DNA of 64,000 nucleotides from Lachnospiraceae bacterium C1.1 (GCA_030434875.1 JAUISW010000001.1:3362001-3426000); one strand, 5' to 3'. Positions 41,155-50,431 are shown, numbered from the stretch's first letter. Program-made: numbers and translations. Notes: generated by a model from the sequence alone, not told the origin.

Positions 41155-42402
41155 TCAGATACCTGATTCGTTAAGATATTTCTCCTGTTCGGGAGTGAGC
41201 TTGTCGATGGATTTGCCAAGGAATGAAAGCTTCTTAACGGCAACTTCTCTGTCAACTTCTTCCGGAACATCGATGAGCATATCTTTAATGTCATTTCTGT
41301 GCTCAACAAGATATTTAGCGGAAAGAGCCTGGATAGCAAATGACATATCCATGATCTCAGCCGGATGTCCGTCACCGCAGGCAAGATTTACAAGTCTGCC
41401 TTCACCGAGAACATAGATCCAGTTTCCGTTGCTGAGCTTGTAGCCCATGATATTATTTCTCATTTCAGCGCTCTCAACGGCAATTTCTCTAAGTCTTGCC
41501 ATATCGATCTCGCAGTCAAAATGTCCAGCGTTGCAGAGGATAGCACCATCTTTTAACTGATAGAAATCTTCCTCATCGATGACTTTATCGCAGCCGGTAA
41601 CGGTAACGAAGAAATCACCGAGCTTGGCAGCGTCGTTCATAGGCATTACATCGAATCCATCCATAACCGCCTCAATAGCGCGAACAGGATCGATCTCTGT
41701 AACGATGACTCTTGCGCCGAGCCCCTTTGCTCTCATTGCAACGCCCTTGCCGCACCAGCCGTAGCCTGCAACAACAACGATCTTTCCTGCAACAACGAGG
41801 TTGGTTGTACGGTTGATACCGTCCCATACGGACTGGCCTGTACCATAACGGTTATCGAAGAAATGCTTCATCATGGCATTATTAACGCGAACCATAGGGA
41901 ATTTAAGCTTGCCTTCTCTGTTCATTGCTTCGAGACGGATGATACCTGTAGTAGTCTCTTCGCATCCTCCGATAACGCAGGGGATAAGATCCTGAAGTTC
42001 GGTGTGCATCATGTGGACAAGGTCTCCGCCGTCATCGATGATGATATCGGGACCTGGTGAAAGGACTGCCCTGATGTGGCTCATATATTCCTCATCAGTA
42101 GTTCCGTGCCATGCGTGTACCTCAAGTCCTTCGTGGACAAGGGCAGCGGCAACGTCATCCTGGGTTGAAAGAGGATTTGAACCTGTAACGTACATTTCTG
42201 CACCGCCGGCTTTAAGAGTAAGGCAGAGAAAAGCGGTCTTAGCTTCAAGGTGTACGGAAAGAGCTATTTTCTTGCCTGCGAAGGGCTTTGTCTTTTCGAA
42301 TTCGTCATGAAGCATGGAAAGAAGGGAACAATTGCGGCGTACCCATTCAATTTTCCTTAAACCGGATTCTGCGAGGTTAATGTCTTTGATTTCACTTGCC
42401 AT
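41155..42402 (-). CDS. ahcY: Adenosylhomocysteinase (S-adenosyl-L-homocysteine hydrolase)
   Basis: 415 aa. NAD-binding motif GYGWCGKGVAMRAKGLGARVIVTEIDP (about 215-240), VSVHLEAKTAFL near the N-terminus, ATGSNPLSTQDD-type motif (VTGSNPLSTQDD), and the SAH-hydrolase end DKLTPEQEKYLNESGI. It splits S-adenosylhomocysteine into homocysteine and adenosine, which removes the by-product of methyltransferases. Start ATG 42400-42402 after AAGGAG. The neighbouring gene encodes a deaminase of the same substrate family; a structured 135-base leader separates the two (see regulatory entry). Confidence 0.95.
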   Translation of the reverse strand: MASEIKDINLAESGLRKIEWVRRNCSLLSMLHDEFEKTKPFAGKKIALSVHLEAKTAFLCLTLKAGGAEMYVTGSNPLSTQDDVAAALVHEGLEVHAWHGTTDEEYMSHIRAVLSPGPDIIIDDGGDLVHMMHTELQDLIPCVIGGCEETTTGIIRLEAMNREGKLKFPMVRVNNAMMKHFFDNRYGTGQSVWDGINRTTNLVVAGKIVVVAGYGWCGKGVAMRAKGLGARVIVTEIDPVRAIEAVMDGFDVMPMNDAAKLGDFFVTVTGCDKVIDEEDFYQLKDGAILCNAGHFDCEIDMARLREIAVESAEMRNNIMGYKLSNGNWIYVLGEGRLVNLACGDGHPAEIMDMSFAIQALSAKYLVEHRNDIKDMLIDVPEEVDREVAVKKLSFLGKSIDKLTPEQEKYLNESGI

Positions 42403-42537
42403 TTTTTTCTCCTTAATAAACGTAAGTTTATATGTTGACATAGCCTGTCGGTTGCCGCATCTGTATGTCACATGCTGACGCATGTTCCGACAGCTGCTGG
42501 CTCCTTATGAGCTGTATATCTATATATTCTAAAATAA
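42403..42537 (-). promoter_or_regulatory. Structured leader upstream of ahcY (possible riboswitch)
   Basis: On the minus strand CTGTCGG (near 42490) pairs with CCGACAG (near 42448) and encloses the hairpin ACATGC-gtca-GCATGT. CATA before and TATG after extend the outer stem, and ACAGCT/AGCTGT gives an alternative stem at the 5' end. The AAGGAGC...AGC...CAGGC elements faintly recall the SAH riboswitch, but its downstream pseudoknot strand is not evident. The fold could instead be an unrelated leader or a 3' hairpin of the upstream deaminase gene. Confidence 0.35.
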
Positions 42538-43836
42538 TCAATACTCTTTTTTGTCGAGACCAAGTCTTGAGCAGATCTTTCTGATCTCGTAGTAAACGCG
42601 TTCTTCGTCAACGGTCTTTATCTCGCGGTTCTGCATGACGATCCGGCCATTGATGATAACCGTATCTGTCTCTGAGCCGTTTGCAGAGTAGCAGAGAGCT
42701 GCGAGAAGGTTATTATTCGGCATCATTGAAGGTACGTCAAGTCTGAGGATAGCGAGGTCGGCCTTCTTACCGACTTCGATAGTTCCTGTCTTATCGGCAA
42801 GTCCGAGAGCCTGTGCACCGTTTCTGGTTGCGATTGCAAAGGTTTCTCTTGCACTGATGCACTGAGGTGTCTTGTGAGTTCCTTTGTGTATGAGCGAAAG
42901 GAATGACATCTCGCGGAACATGTTCTGGCCGTTATTGGAAGCTGCGCCATCGGTTCCGAGACATACATTTACGCCGGCTGCCATCATTTCAGGAATTGGG
43001 GCAAATCCGTTTCCGAGTTTCATATTGGAAGCAGGATTTGTAACAACACTTACATTATATTTTTTAAGTATCTCAATATCTGAAGGAGTTACCTGAACGC
43101 AGTGGGCTGCGATGGTCGGAACCTCGAAAACGCCTGCATCTCTGGCATATTCGATAGGGGTGCAGTTGTGATCCTTCATCATATTTTCGCTCTCTGTTGC
43201 TGACTCGGAAAGATGGATATGGATTCCGTATCCTTTTTCTTTAGCAACATCTGCGCACATTTTTAAGTATTCAGGGCTGCAGGTATAAGGAGCGTGAGGA
43301 CCAAAGAAAAATCCGAGACGGTCACAGTCCTTTCCGTCCTCCATTTCCTCTAAAGCTTCATTTAATCGTTTGTCGGATTTATCATATTTATCGCCTACAA
43401 GACCACGGCAGATAGTAGCTCTCATACCGCTTTCTTTAACGGCACGGGTTGTTTTGTGGATATTCATCTGCTGGTCGTTAAAGCAGGTTGTTCCGGACTT
43501 GATCATTTCAATCTGTCCTAAAAGTGAGCCCCAGTAAGCATCATCACCTTCAAGTCTGTCCTCTATCGGGTTAACAGTCTTAAAGAGCCAGTCCATGAAA
43601 GAAAGGTCATCAGCGCAGTTGCGCATCATGGACATATAAGTATGAGTATGGGCATTTATAAGACCCGGGATAACGAATCTGTCCTTTCCGTCAATAACTG
43701 TATCCTCAGTGAAACCCTCAGGTTTTTGATCTATTCCGACGATATTTTCGCCGTCAATATAAATGCTGTGTTTTGCAATTTTGTCGATGCCGTTTTCACA
43801 TAAAACTGTAAGAGCATCTTTGATTACTATTCCCAT
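42538..43836 (-). CDS. mtaD: Amidohydrolase, SAH/5'-methylthioadenosine deaminase type
   Basis: 432 aa TIM-barrel metal hydrolase. Metal ligands: HTHTYMSMMR (His-X-His), HIHLSESATE, AAHCVQVTPSD, and LGTDGAASNNGQNMFREM with the final Asp. NMRNCADDLSFMDWLFKTVNPIE fits the MtaD/SAH deaminase branch, which converts SAH or methylthioadenosine to the inosine form. Encoded upstream of ahcY on the same strand, so both act on methylation by-products. GGAGGTAAAA precedes the ATG. The exact substrate and thus the symbol are inferred. Confidence 0.85.
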   Translation of the reverse strand: MGIVIKDALTVLCENGIDKIAKHSIYIDGENIVGIDQKPEGFTEDTVIDGKDRFVIPGLINAHTHTYMSMMRNCADDLSFMDWLFKTVNPIEDRLEGDDAYWGSLLGQIEMIKSGTTCFNDQQMNIHKTTRAVKESGMRATICRGLVGDKYDKSDKRLNEALEEMEDGKDCDRLGFFFGPHAPYTCSPEYLKMCADVAKEKGYGIHIHLSESATESENMMKDHNCTPIEYARDAGVFEVPTIAAHCVQVTPSDIEILKKYNVSVVTNPASNMKLGNGFAPIPEMMAAGVNVCLGTDGAASNNGQNMFREMSFLSLIHKGTHKTPQCISARETFAIATRNGAQALGLADKTGTIEVGKKADLAILRLDVPSMMPNNNLLAALCYSANGSETDTVIINGRIVMQNREIKTVDEERVYYEIRKICSRLGLDKKEY

Positions 43837-43873
43837 TTTTACCTCCGATCATTAATAAATATTGAAATTAAAT

Positions 43874-44824
43874 TTAGTTAAAATTATATCCGGCAATACG
43901 CCTTGAAAGATAAACTCCTATTTCGTGAGTAAAGGTTCTGACTGCATCTCCGAGTTCTTCAGGAGCAGTATAAAGGGATGAACCGCTTTCAAAATTCAAG
44001 GAACCGTCATAATGGATATCCCTAAGACCTGAAATGAGTGCCTCCCAGTCGGTAGTTGGTTTTCCGCTCCAATATCTAGGGTGGGTATAGGGAATTCCGT
44101 GAGTATCCGAGACAGTGTCATTTTCATGTAAGTGCAGGACTTTGAGCCTAGAACCCAGCATGATCAGAAACTGGTGTATATTACTGCCCAGCATTGCCGC
44201 GTGCCCTATATCAAAACAAAATCCGAAACGCTCTTCCCCGGCTTCATGATTTAATTCATCGATATAAAGAACAGCTTCATAGGGGTTTGCACATATCCCT
44301 TCCCTTATTATACCGGCGCAATTGACAAAGAGATTCTCGAGACAGATCGTTACGCCTGCCTTTTTTGCATCCGGAATAAGCTTTGAAAAATAAGCTGTAT
44401 TGATGACTTTTTCACGTGCTTTATCCTTCGGATCTTTTAAAACAAAAGGATGAATGACCAGATATGGGATTCCCATCCATCCTGAAAGGTAAATGACTTT
44501 TTTAGTCACCTCAAGAAGATGACTGAAAGCTTCTTTATTTCCTTCCGGATAATCGTGAAAAGGGGCATGAGCCTGAAAAAGCTCTAAAGAACAGTCGGAA
44601 GCAGCACGCCTGTAAGGCTCGAAAAAACTCTTAAGCTCATCAAGACTTCTGTCATAGAAGCAGCTTCCGTCAGTAGATATAAGAGAGTCATACTCGGAAA
44701 AAATTTCGAAATTAAAATCGACTGTATCGAAACCGGCATTTTTTAATTTCATAAATCCATCAAAAGGCAGATCATCAGGATTTCTATATACAGTTCCCAA
44801 TATATGCATACCGGTCTTGAGCAT
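43874..44824 (-). CDS. Sugar phosphate isomerase/epimerase-like TIM-barrel protein
   Basis: 316 aa of the AP-endonuclease-2/xylose isomerase-like barrel family: FQAHAPFHDYPEGNKEA, IPYLVIHPFVLKDPKDKAREK, TICLENLF, RFGFCFDIGHAAMLG and VLHLHENDTVSDTHGIPYTH, then LNFESGSSLYTAPEELGDAV. The Glu, Asp, His and Glu metal ligands are visible. It may isomerise a sugar or polyol; the substrate is unknown. AAAGGAT precedes the start. It is 37 bases upstream of the deaminase gene. Confidence 0.88.
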   Translation of the reverse strand: MLKTGMHILGTVYRNPDDLPFDGFMKLKNAGFDTVDFNFEIFSEYDSLISTDGSCFYDRSLDELKSFFEPYRRAASDCSLELFQAHAPFHDYPEGNKEAFSHLLEVTKKVIYLSGWMGIPYLVIHPFVLKDPKDKAREKVINTAYFSKLIPDAKKAGVTICLENLFVNCAGIIREGICANPYEAVLYIDELNHEAGEERFGFCFDIGHAAMLGSNIHQFLIMLGSRLKVLHLHENDTVSDTHGIPYTHPRYWSGKPTTDWEALISGLRDIHYDGSLNFESGSSLYTAPEELGDAVRTFTHEIGVYLSRRIAGYNFN

Positions 44825-45204
44825 GAATAATATCCTTTCTTAAATACTGATAATAAGAAGAATTCCTATCACATCATAGCAAAATCAACCTTCTTTTTCA
44901 ACAAATAGATATTAAGCGGATTTTCAGCTGATATTATGGTTACTGTTCACAGGCAAACTGCGCACTCCGCTACTCTGTACGCTATTTCACTAAGTGCTGA
45001 AGCACTAAGTGAAATATGTGTGCGCAGTTATGCCACAATAACTTTGACTGAACACTGGGTTTTGGCTATTATAATATATAATTTCAATCGTTAGGATAGT
45101 GCGTCAAGCTAATGTCTGAACTGTAACCCCAAATAAGAATCCTGTCTGAAAAGCCATAGAAAAGGTAACAAATTAATCTTAAGCTGTGCTATAATCTAGC
45201 TATC
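44825..45204. other. Intergenic region upstream of murG
   Basis: 380 bases with no gene. It contains a large imperfect palindrome (44932-45040), described separately, and a TATAAT hexamer at 45190-45195 close to the murG start. Confidence 0.6.
44932..45040. repeat. 109-bp MITE-like palindrome
   Basis: The perfect core ATTTCACTAAGTGCT-GA-AGCACTAAGTGAAAT (44984-45015) lies within arms AACTGCGCAC (44956-44965) and GTGCGCAGTT (45020-45029), with outer ends TATTATGG and CCACAATA. It has no coding capacity. The structure resembles a miniature inverted-repeat element or a large cruciform. Confidence 0.7.
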
Positions 45205-46287
45205 ATGGAAAATAATAAGAAGATAATATTAACCGGTGGCGGAACGGCCGGGCATTGCGTTCCGAACCTGGCATTGGTGCCGGAATTAAAAGAGAAGAAT
45301 TATGAAATAGCATATATAGGTTCCTATACGGGAATAGAGCGAAAACTCGTTACCGCAGAAGGGATAAGATATCATGCGATATCCTCGGGAAAACTCAGAC
45401 GCTATTTTGACATGAAAAATTTCAGCGATCCTTTCCGTGTAATGAAAGGATTTTTTCAGGCTTTAAGCATATTAAAAAAAGAAAAGCCTGATGTCATTTT
45501 TTCAAAGGGAGGATTTGTATCCGTGCCTGTGGTAAAGGCAGCGGCATTGATGCATATCCCCGTAATAATCCATGAGTCTGATATGACCCCGGGACTTGCA
45601 AATAAGCTTTCATATGGTTCAGCATCAAAGATATGCTGTTCTTTCAGAGAGACCCTAAAATACCTTCCTTCAGATAAGGCTGTATTTACTGGATCTCCCG
45701 TGAGAGCTTCATTGAGAAAAGGTGAGAGAGGCAGGGGCAGAGCATTTACCGGATTTAATGAGTCGACCAAGCCGATAATCATGGTAACAGGAGGAAGTCT
45801 TGGTGCAGCACATGTTAATGAAGCAGTAAGACATGCTCTTCCAAAGATCCTTCCGGATTGGAATGTTGTACACCTTTGTGGTAAGGATAAGACAGATTCA
45901 GACCTTATCGGAAAAAAAGGCTATGTACAGTATGAATATATTTCAAAGGAAATGGCAGATCTTTTTGCAATGGCAGACCTTGTAATTTCAAGAGCCGGAG
46001 CAAATGCAATATTTGAGCTTTTATCCTTAAGGAAACCTAATATTCTCGTGCCGCTTCCGACAGCAGGTTCAAGAGGCGATCAGCTTCTTAATGCAAAATC
46101 CTTCCAAAAAGCCGGATATTCATATGTTATCCAGGATGAAGAGTTGAGTGATGATACACTTATGGCAGCGATAAATTCTGTTCGTGATAATTCTATCGAT
46201 TATATAGAGGCAATGGAAAATGCTGAAGAAAATGATGCCGTAAGGACGATCATAAACCTCATAGAAGAGGTAAGACATACAAAATAA
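45205..46287 (+). CDS. murG: MurG: UDP-GlcNAc:lipid I N-acetylglucosaminyltransferase
   Basis: 360 aa GT-B enzyme that turns lipid I into lipid II on the inner membrane face. Motifs: GGGTAGHCVPNLAL at the N-terminus (family GGTGGH-like loop), SKGGFVSVPVVKAA, HESDMTPGLANKL, VTGGSLGAAHVNEAV, and SRAGANAIFELLSLRKPNILVPLP with a DQLLNA motif. No ribosome site precedes ATG 45205 and a TATAAT lies ten bases upstream. It is followed at 13 bases by manA and is not in the usual mur/fts cluster. Confidence 0.93.
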   Translation: MENNKKIILTGGGTAGHCVPNLALVPELKEKNYEIAYIGSYTGIERKLVTAEGIRYHAISSGKLRRYFDMKNFSDPFRVMKGFFQALSILKKEKPDVIFSKGGFVSVPVVKAAALMHIPVIIHESDMTPGLANKLSYGSASKICCSFRETLKYLPSDKAVFTGSPVRASLRKGERGRGRAFTGFNESTKPIIMVTGGSLGAAHVNEAVRHALPKILPDWNVVHLCGKDKTDSDLIGKKGYVQYEYISKEMADLFAMADLVISRAGANAIFELLSLRKPNILVPLPTAGSRGDQLLNAKSFQKAGYSYVIQDEELSDDTLMAAINSVRDNSIDYIEAMENAEENDAVRTIINLIEEVRHTK

Positions 46288-46300
46288 AGAAAGGTAGTTT

Positions 46301-47230
46301 ATGGTAATAAGATTTAAGCCCGTTTTTTCCCATACGATCTGGGGCGGAGATAAACTCAGAACCGAATGGGGATATGATGAAAAGGGAGATGATATTGGGG
46401 AATGCTGGACGATCGCAGCTCATCCCCATGGTGATGTGACTGTTGACGGCGGAGAATTCGATGGAATGCATCTTTCGGAGCTTTGGAATGAAAAAAGAAA
46501 GCTTTTTGGAAATGCAGAAGGAGATAGATTTCCGCTTCTTATAAAAATAATCACAGCTTCCGATGACCTGAGCATACAGGTTCACCCGGATGATGAATAT
46601 GCGGGAAAATATGAGAATGGTTCCCTTGGAAAAACCGAAAGCTGGTACATAATTGATTGCGAAAAGGATTCAAAGCTTGTAGTAGGTCATAACGCAAAGA
46701 CAAAAGAGGAACTCTGCAGAATGATCGATGAGGGCAGATGGTCTGAATTTATAAGGGAAATACCAATAAAAAAAGGAGATATCATAAATATAGTTCCGGG
46801 AACGGTCCATGCGATAAAAGGCGGGATAACATTACTCGAGAGCCAGCAGAACAGTGATATCACCTACAGAGTATATGATTACGACAGAAAAAAGGACGGG
46901 AAATTAAGAGAGCTTCATATAGAAAAAAGCAAAGATGTAATAACCGTTCCTGCATTAGATGTCAAAGATTCGATAATCGAAGATGATGAAAAGGAGACTG
47001 TAAAAAAAGTTATCTCCTGTAAATATTTTGATGTATTCAGAATTATTGTCAACGGAAAAGCTGACTTCAGTGAAAAAAGACCTTTTCTTCTTTTTACCGT
47101 TATAGAAGGGGAAGGGGAAGTTGAAGGAGAAAAAATAAAAAAAGGCGACGCCTTTATGATAAGCGCCGGCTATGAAAAAGTTGATTTCAGCGGAAAAATG
47201 AAGCTGATCGTTTCATCTTTACCGGATTAA
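46301..47230 (+). CDS. manA: Mannose-6-phosphate isomerase, class I
   Basis: 309 aa cupin metalloenzyme. The N-terminus FKPVFSHTIWGGDKL and the zinc-binding IKIITASDDLSIQVHPDDEYA, then GTVHAIKGGITLLESQQNSDITYRVYDY, are typical of class I phosphomannose isomerases of Firmicutes. It interconverts fructose-6-P and mannose-6-P. GAAAGGTAG precedes the ATG. It follows murG closely, so both may be co-transcribed. A terminator follows, directly next to the second 138-bp repeat. Confidence 0.93.
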   Translation: MVIRFKPVFSHTIWGGDKLRTEWGYDEKGDDIGECWTIAAHPHGDVTVDGGEFDGMHLSELWNEKRKLFGNAEGDRFPLLIKIITASDDLSIQVHPDDEYAGKYENGSLGKTESWYIIDCEKDSKLVVGHNAKTKEELCRMIDEGRWSEFIREIPIKKGDIINIVPGTVHAIKGGITLLESQQNSDITYRVYDYDRKKDGKLRELHIEKSKDVITVPALDVKDSIIEDDEKETVKKVISCKYFDVFRIIVNGKADFSEKRPFLLFTVIEGEGEVEGEKIKKGDAFMISAGYEKVDFSGKMKLIVSSLPD

Positions 47231-47236
47231 AATAAA

Positions 47237-47272
47237 AACCCGACTGCTTTATATCAGGCAGCCGGGCTTTTT
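47237..47272 (+). terminator. Terminator of murG-manA
   Basis: AAACCCGACTGC ... GCAGCCGGGCTTTTT, stem followed by five T. The 138-bp repeat begins two bases after the T-tract. Confidence 0.85.
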
Positions 47273-47273
47273 G

Positions 47274-47411
47274 CATTATAGGAAATTCCGATGGAATTCC
47301 CCATAATGCAAAAAACGCACTGCGTGCGTATGATGCGTCAAGCGCGGATAGGAAGAGCCTGCGGCTCCCGCGCTTGCGCGGAGAATCCTGCGGAGCAGGA
47401 TTCTTTCTTGT
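47274..47411. repeat. 138-bp multi-hairpin dispersed element, copy 2
   Basis: Same length and sequence as copies 1 and 3, except for one C in place of A in the last seven bases. It ends nine bases before the 3' end of the secreted-protein gene at 47420. Confidence 0.92.
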
Positions 47412-47419
47412 CGTTTTAT

Positions 47420-48277
47420 TCAGTTATTTACAGCAAGTGTCATCTCTTTGCCGTCATTTGTAACATGACCGCCCTTGAATACAACAGTCATTCCACTCTT
47501 GATCTCATAATCTACACCATTTTTAAGATAATAGAGTGAAGTACTTTTTTTGCCGCTGTGATTCTTTGTGGTAACCATAGCAAGCTTGATATATTTAATC
47601 TGGCCATTCTTAACTTTGACTATAAGGTCACCGGTCTTGCTTGCCTGCTTTTTCTTGCTGTATACGCGGTTTGCAGATACATGAGCAGGATACTCAGTGA
47701 TCTCATATTTTACATTTTCTCTTCTGAGTGCTCTTGAAACGAGAACAATATCTCTGCGTACTTTTTTAACAAGAGTCTTATCCTTGAAAGCAGTTCTCAA
47801 ATCTTTTCTGGAAATAGAAATTCTTGTAAGCTGAGCCTTGATACTATCTGCTGCTAATACATTGCTGATGCTGTCATTGTGAGTTCTGGCGCTGAGTCTT
47901 GCATCAAGACCATCAAATGTTGCTACTGTTCCATTATTGGAAACTGTAATGGAAAGATTGATATCCTTGCCATACTTGATCCTCTTTCCAACATAGGGAA
48001 GAGCTGCACAGGAGCTGATGGTGATAGAAGATCCGTTTTCTACAATACTCTTTAACTCAGCAGCTGAAACAGTCATGCTGCCATAGTATTCATTTGCAGA
48101 TCTTGCATTGGAGCTGGAAGTTGCGGAATCGCTTACAGTGTTTTCATCAGCGACAACTACAGTCTCAACTGAAGCGCTGTCTGCGCCTGCTTCGGATATT
48201 TCTTCGGCGAATGCCGGAGAATTCATTGAAAATAAAAGTGCCATTGACAGAATTAAAGAAATTGACTTCTTATTCAT
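47420..48277 (-). CDS. Secreted protein of unknown function, 285 aa
   Basis: A signal peptide (MNKKSISLILSMALLFSMNSPAFA) is followed by a Ser/Asp/Glu-rich linker and a mostly beta C-terminal part. That part is rich in Lys and Val (VNGQIKYIKLAMVTTKNHSGKKSTSLYYLKNGVDYEI-like pattern, not a known domain to me) and ends MTLAVNN. No anchor motif. Start ATG 48275-48277 after GAAAGGGAG. The linker composition resembles that of the subtilase at 27.5-29.8 kb, so both may be exported together. Function unknown. Confidence 0.8.
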   Translation of the reverse strand: MNKKSISLILSMALLFSMNSPAFAEEISEAGADSASVETVVVADENTVSDSATSSSNARSANEYYGSMTVSAAELKSIVENGSSITISSCAALPYVGKRIKYGKDINLSITVSNNGTVATFDGLDARLSARTHNDSISNVLAADSIKAQLTRISISRKDLRTAFKDKTLVKKVRRDIVLVSRALRRENVKYEITEYPAHVSANRVYSKKKQASKTGDLIVKVKNGQIKYIKLAMVTTKNHSGKKSTSLYYLKNGVDYEIKSGMTVVFKGGHVTNDGKEMTLAVNN

Positions 48278-48514
48278 ATTTTGTCTCCCTTTCGATAGAA
48301 TTGTTTTTTTACACACACATTTAATTGTACCATAAAAACTCTGAAAAGTTTTAAAAAGCTCTATTCTGTTGAAGTAACTATGCCGATATTCCTTGTGTAA
48401 AAACTAAATTAATATGTACTATTTTTATTATTTCATCGTATATAGATATAGAAAAACAAAAGAAAATAATCTTTGATGATAAAAGATAAAGACAAAAAAG
48501 AGAGGGCTGATAAA

Positions 48515-48664
48515 ATGTTAAAAGAGCAGATTATTGAAGAAGCAAGAAACAAGTGGGATGGGATCAGAGCTGAGCATGCAGAATTATTCGGATGGGATGA
48601 TGCTGTAGATGTGGCATATATTAATATAGATGATGAGAACGAATTCGATTCCGCAACAGTATAA
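48515..48664 (+). CDS. Small acidic protein, 49 aa
   Basis: MLKEQIIEEARNKWDGIRAEH followed by an acidic C-terminus (DDENEFDSATV). No family recognised; no membrane helix. I start at ATG 48515 because GAGAGGG is placed eight bases before it; ATG 48476 without a ribosome site would give 62 aa. It precedes pgi by 164 bases; those hold a CATAAACGC/GCGTTTATG inverted repeat (48747-48797). Confidence 0.55.
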   Translation: MLKEQIIEEARNKWDGIRAEHAELFGWDDAVDVAYINIDDENEFDSATV

Positions 48665-48746
48665 AGATATCGATCCGGTTTTTATATGTCCGAATTATTG
48701 AATTAAATACAAAGGATAATCAACTTTTAACTTGCGTATACACGCA

Positions 48747-48797
48747 TAAACGCTCATAATAGGGAAAGAGAAAAACTACATGAGGCGTTTATGTAGT
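48747..48797 (+). promoter_or_regulatory. Inverted repeat in the pgi leader
   Basis: CATAAACGC and GCGTTTATG form the ends of a hairpin with a long inner loop about 30 bases before the pgi start; possible operator or leader stem. Confidence 0.4.
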
Positions 48798-48828
48798 AAA
48801 CAGCATTTTAATAAAGGAGATTTAGGAC

Positions 48829-50409
48829 ATGATAAACTGGAAAAATCTTGATACGCTTGATTCGTTCAAAGAGCTTGAGGGAGTTAAGCGTGTTGATCTC
48901 AAAGGAGTTATGTCTGGAGAGAACGGCGCAGAGAGAGTAAAGAAGTATTCTGTAGCTATGGCAGGAGATATGGCTTTCAATTATGCTGCAAAGCAGGTTG
49001 ATGATGATGTACTTGCCGCAATGAAAAAGCTTGCTGAAGAGGCACAGCTTGCAGAAAAGTTTGAAGAGCTTTACAACGGCGCTGTTATCAATACAGGTGA
49101 GAAGCGTATGGTTCTCCATCAGCTTACAAGAGGTCAGCTTGGAAATAAGGTAGAGGCTGACGGAGTTGATAAGCGTGAGTTCTATATAAATGAGCAGAAG
49201 AGAATCGCTGATTTTGCAAATAAGGTACACGCAGGTGAGATCACAAATGCAGCAGGTGAGAAATTCACAACTGTAGTACAGATCGGTATCGGCGGAAGTG
49301 ACCTTGGCCCCCGCGCAATGTATCTTGCGCTTGAGAACTGGGCAAAGCAGAACGGCAAGTTCAAGATGGAAGCAAGATTCATCAGTAACGTAGACCCTGA
49401 TGATGCTTCTGCAGTTCTTAATTCAATAGATGTTGCACATGCTATCTTTATTCTGGTTTCCAAGTCAGGAACAACACTTGAGACCCTTACAAATCAGTCA
49501 TTCGTTATGGATGCGCTTAAAAAGGCAGGACTTGATCCGGCTAAGCACATGATCGCAGTTACTTCCGAGACATCACCGCTTGCACACAGTGATGACTTTA
49601 TCGAAGCTTTCTATATGGATGATTATATCGGCGGACGTTATTCATCAACTTCAGGTGTAGGCGGAGCAGTTCTTTCACTTGCATTTGGTCCTGATGTATT
49701 CGCTGAGTTCCTCGATGGTGCAGCTGCAGAGGATAAGCTTGCAGCAGGTAAGGATCTTCTTAAGAACCCGGCAATGCTCGATGCAATGATCGGTGTCTAC
49801 GAGAGAAATGTACTTGGTTATCCGAGCACGGCTATCCTTCCTTATTCACAGGCTCTGAGCCGTTTCCCTGCACACCTTCAGCAGCTTGATATGGAGTCAA
49901 ACGGAAAGTCAGTTAACCGTTTCGGCGAGCCCATAAACTATGTAACAGGTCCTGTTATTTTTGGTGAGCCCGGTACAAACGGACAGCACTCTTTCTATCA
50001 GCTCCTTCATCAGGGAACTGATATCGTTCCGCTTCAGTTCATCGGATTTAAGAACAGCCAGATCGGCAACGATGTAAATATCCAGGACAGCACAAGCCAG
50101 CAGAAGCTCTGCGCTAATGTAGCAGCTCAGATCGTTGCATTTGCCTGTGGTAAAGAGGATGAGAACAGAAATAAGAACTTCGAAGGTGGACGTCCTTCAA
50201 GCATCATCGTTGGTGAGAAGCTTACACCGGCAGCTCTTGGTGCACTTCTTGCACACTTTGAAAATAAGGTTATGTTCCAGGGATTCCTTTGGAATGTAAA
50301 CAGCTTTGATCAGGAAGGTGTTCAGCTTGGTAAGACTCTTGCAAAGAGAGTTCTTGCACATGAGACTGATGGTGCTTTGACAGCATACAGCAATCTTCTT
50401 AACATTTGA
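48829..50409 (+). CDS. pgi: Glucose-6-phosphate isomerase
   Basis: 526 aa. Family signatures are the phosphate-binding GIGGSDLGPRAM, LVSKSGTTLETLTNQ with KSGTT, GGRYSSTSGVGGAVLSLAFG, and GTNGQHSFYQLLHQGTD with the catalytic Glu/His region. It converts glucose-6-P and fructose-6-P in glycolysis and gluconeogenesis. Codon use is strongly biased, as expected for a highly expressed gene. AAAGGAGATTTAGGAC precedes the ATG; a strong terminator follows at 50432-50466. Confidence 0.97.
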   Translation: MINWKNLDTLDSFKELEGVKRVDLKGVMSGENGAERVKKYSVAMAGDMAFNYAAKQVDDDVLAAMKKLAEEAQLAEKFEELYNGAVINTGEKRMVLHQLTRGQLGNKVEADGVDKREFYINEQKRIADFANKVHAGEITNAAGEKFTTVVQIGIGGSDLGPRAMYLALENWAKQNGKFKMEARFISNVDPDDASAVLNSIDVAHAIFILVSKSGTTLETLTNQSFVMDALKKAGLDPAKHMIAVTSETSPLAHSDDFIEAFYMDDYIGGRYSSTSGVGGAVLSLAFGPDVFAEFLDGAAAEDKLAAGKDLLKNPAMLDAMIGVYERNVLGYPSTAILPYSQALSRFPAHLQQLDMESNGKSVNRFGEPINYVTGPVIFGEPGTNGQHSFYQLLHQGTDIVPLQFIGFKNSQIGNDVNIQDSTSQQKLCANVAAQIVAFACGKEDENRNKNFEGGRPSSIIVGEKLTPAALGALLAHFENKVMFQGFLWNVNSFDQEGVQLGKTLAKRVLAHETDGALTAYSNLLNI

Positions 50410-50431
50410 TATTTATATTAAGAATAAAATT

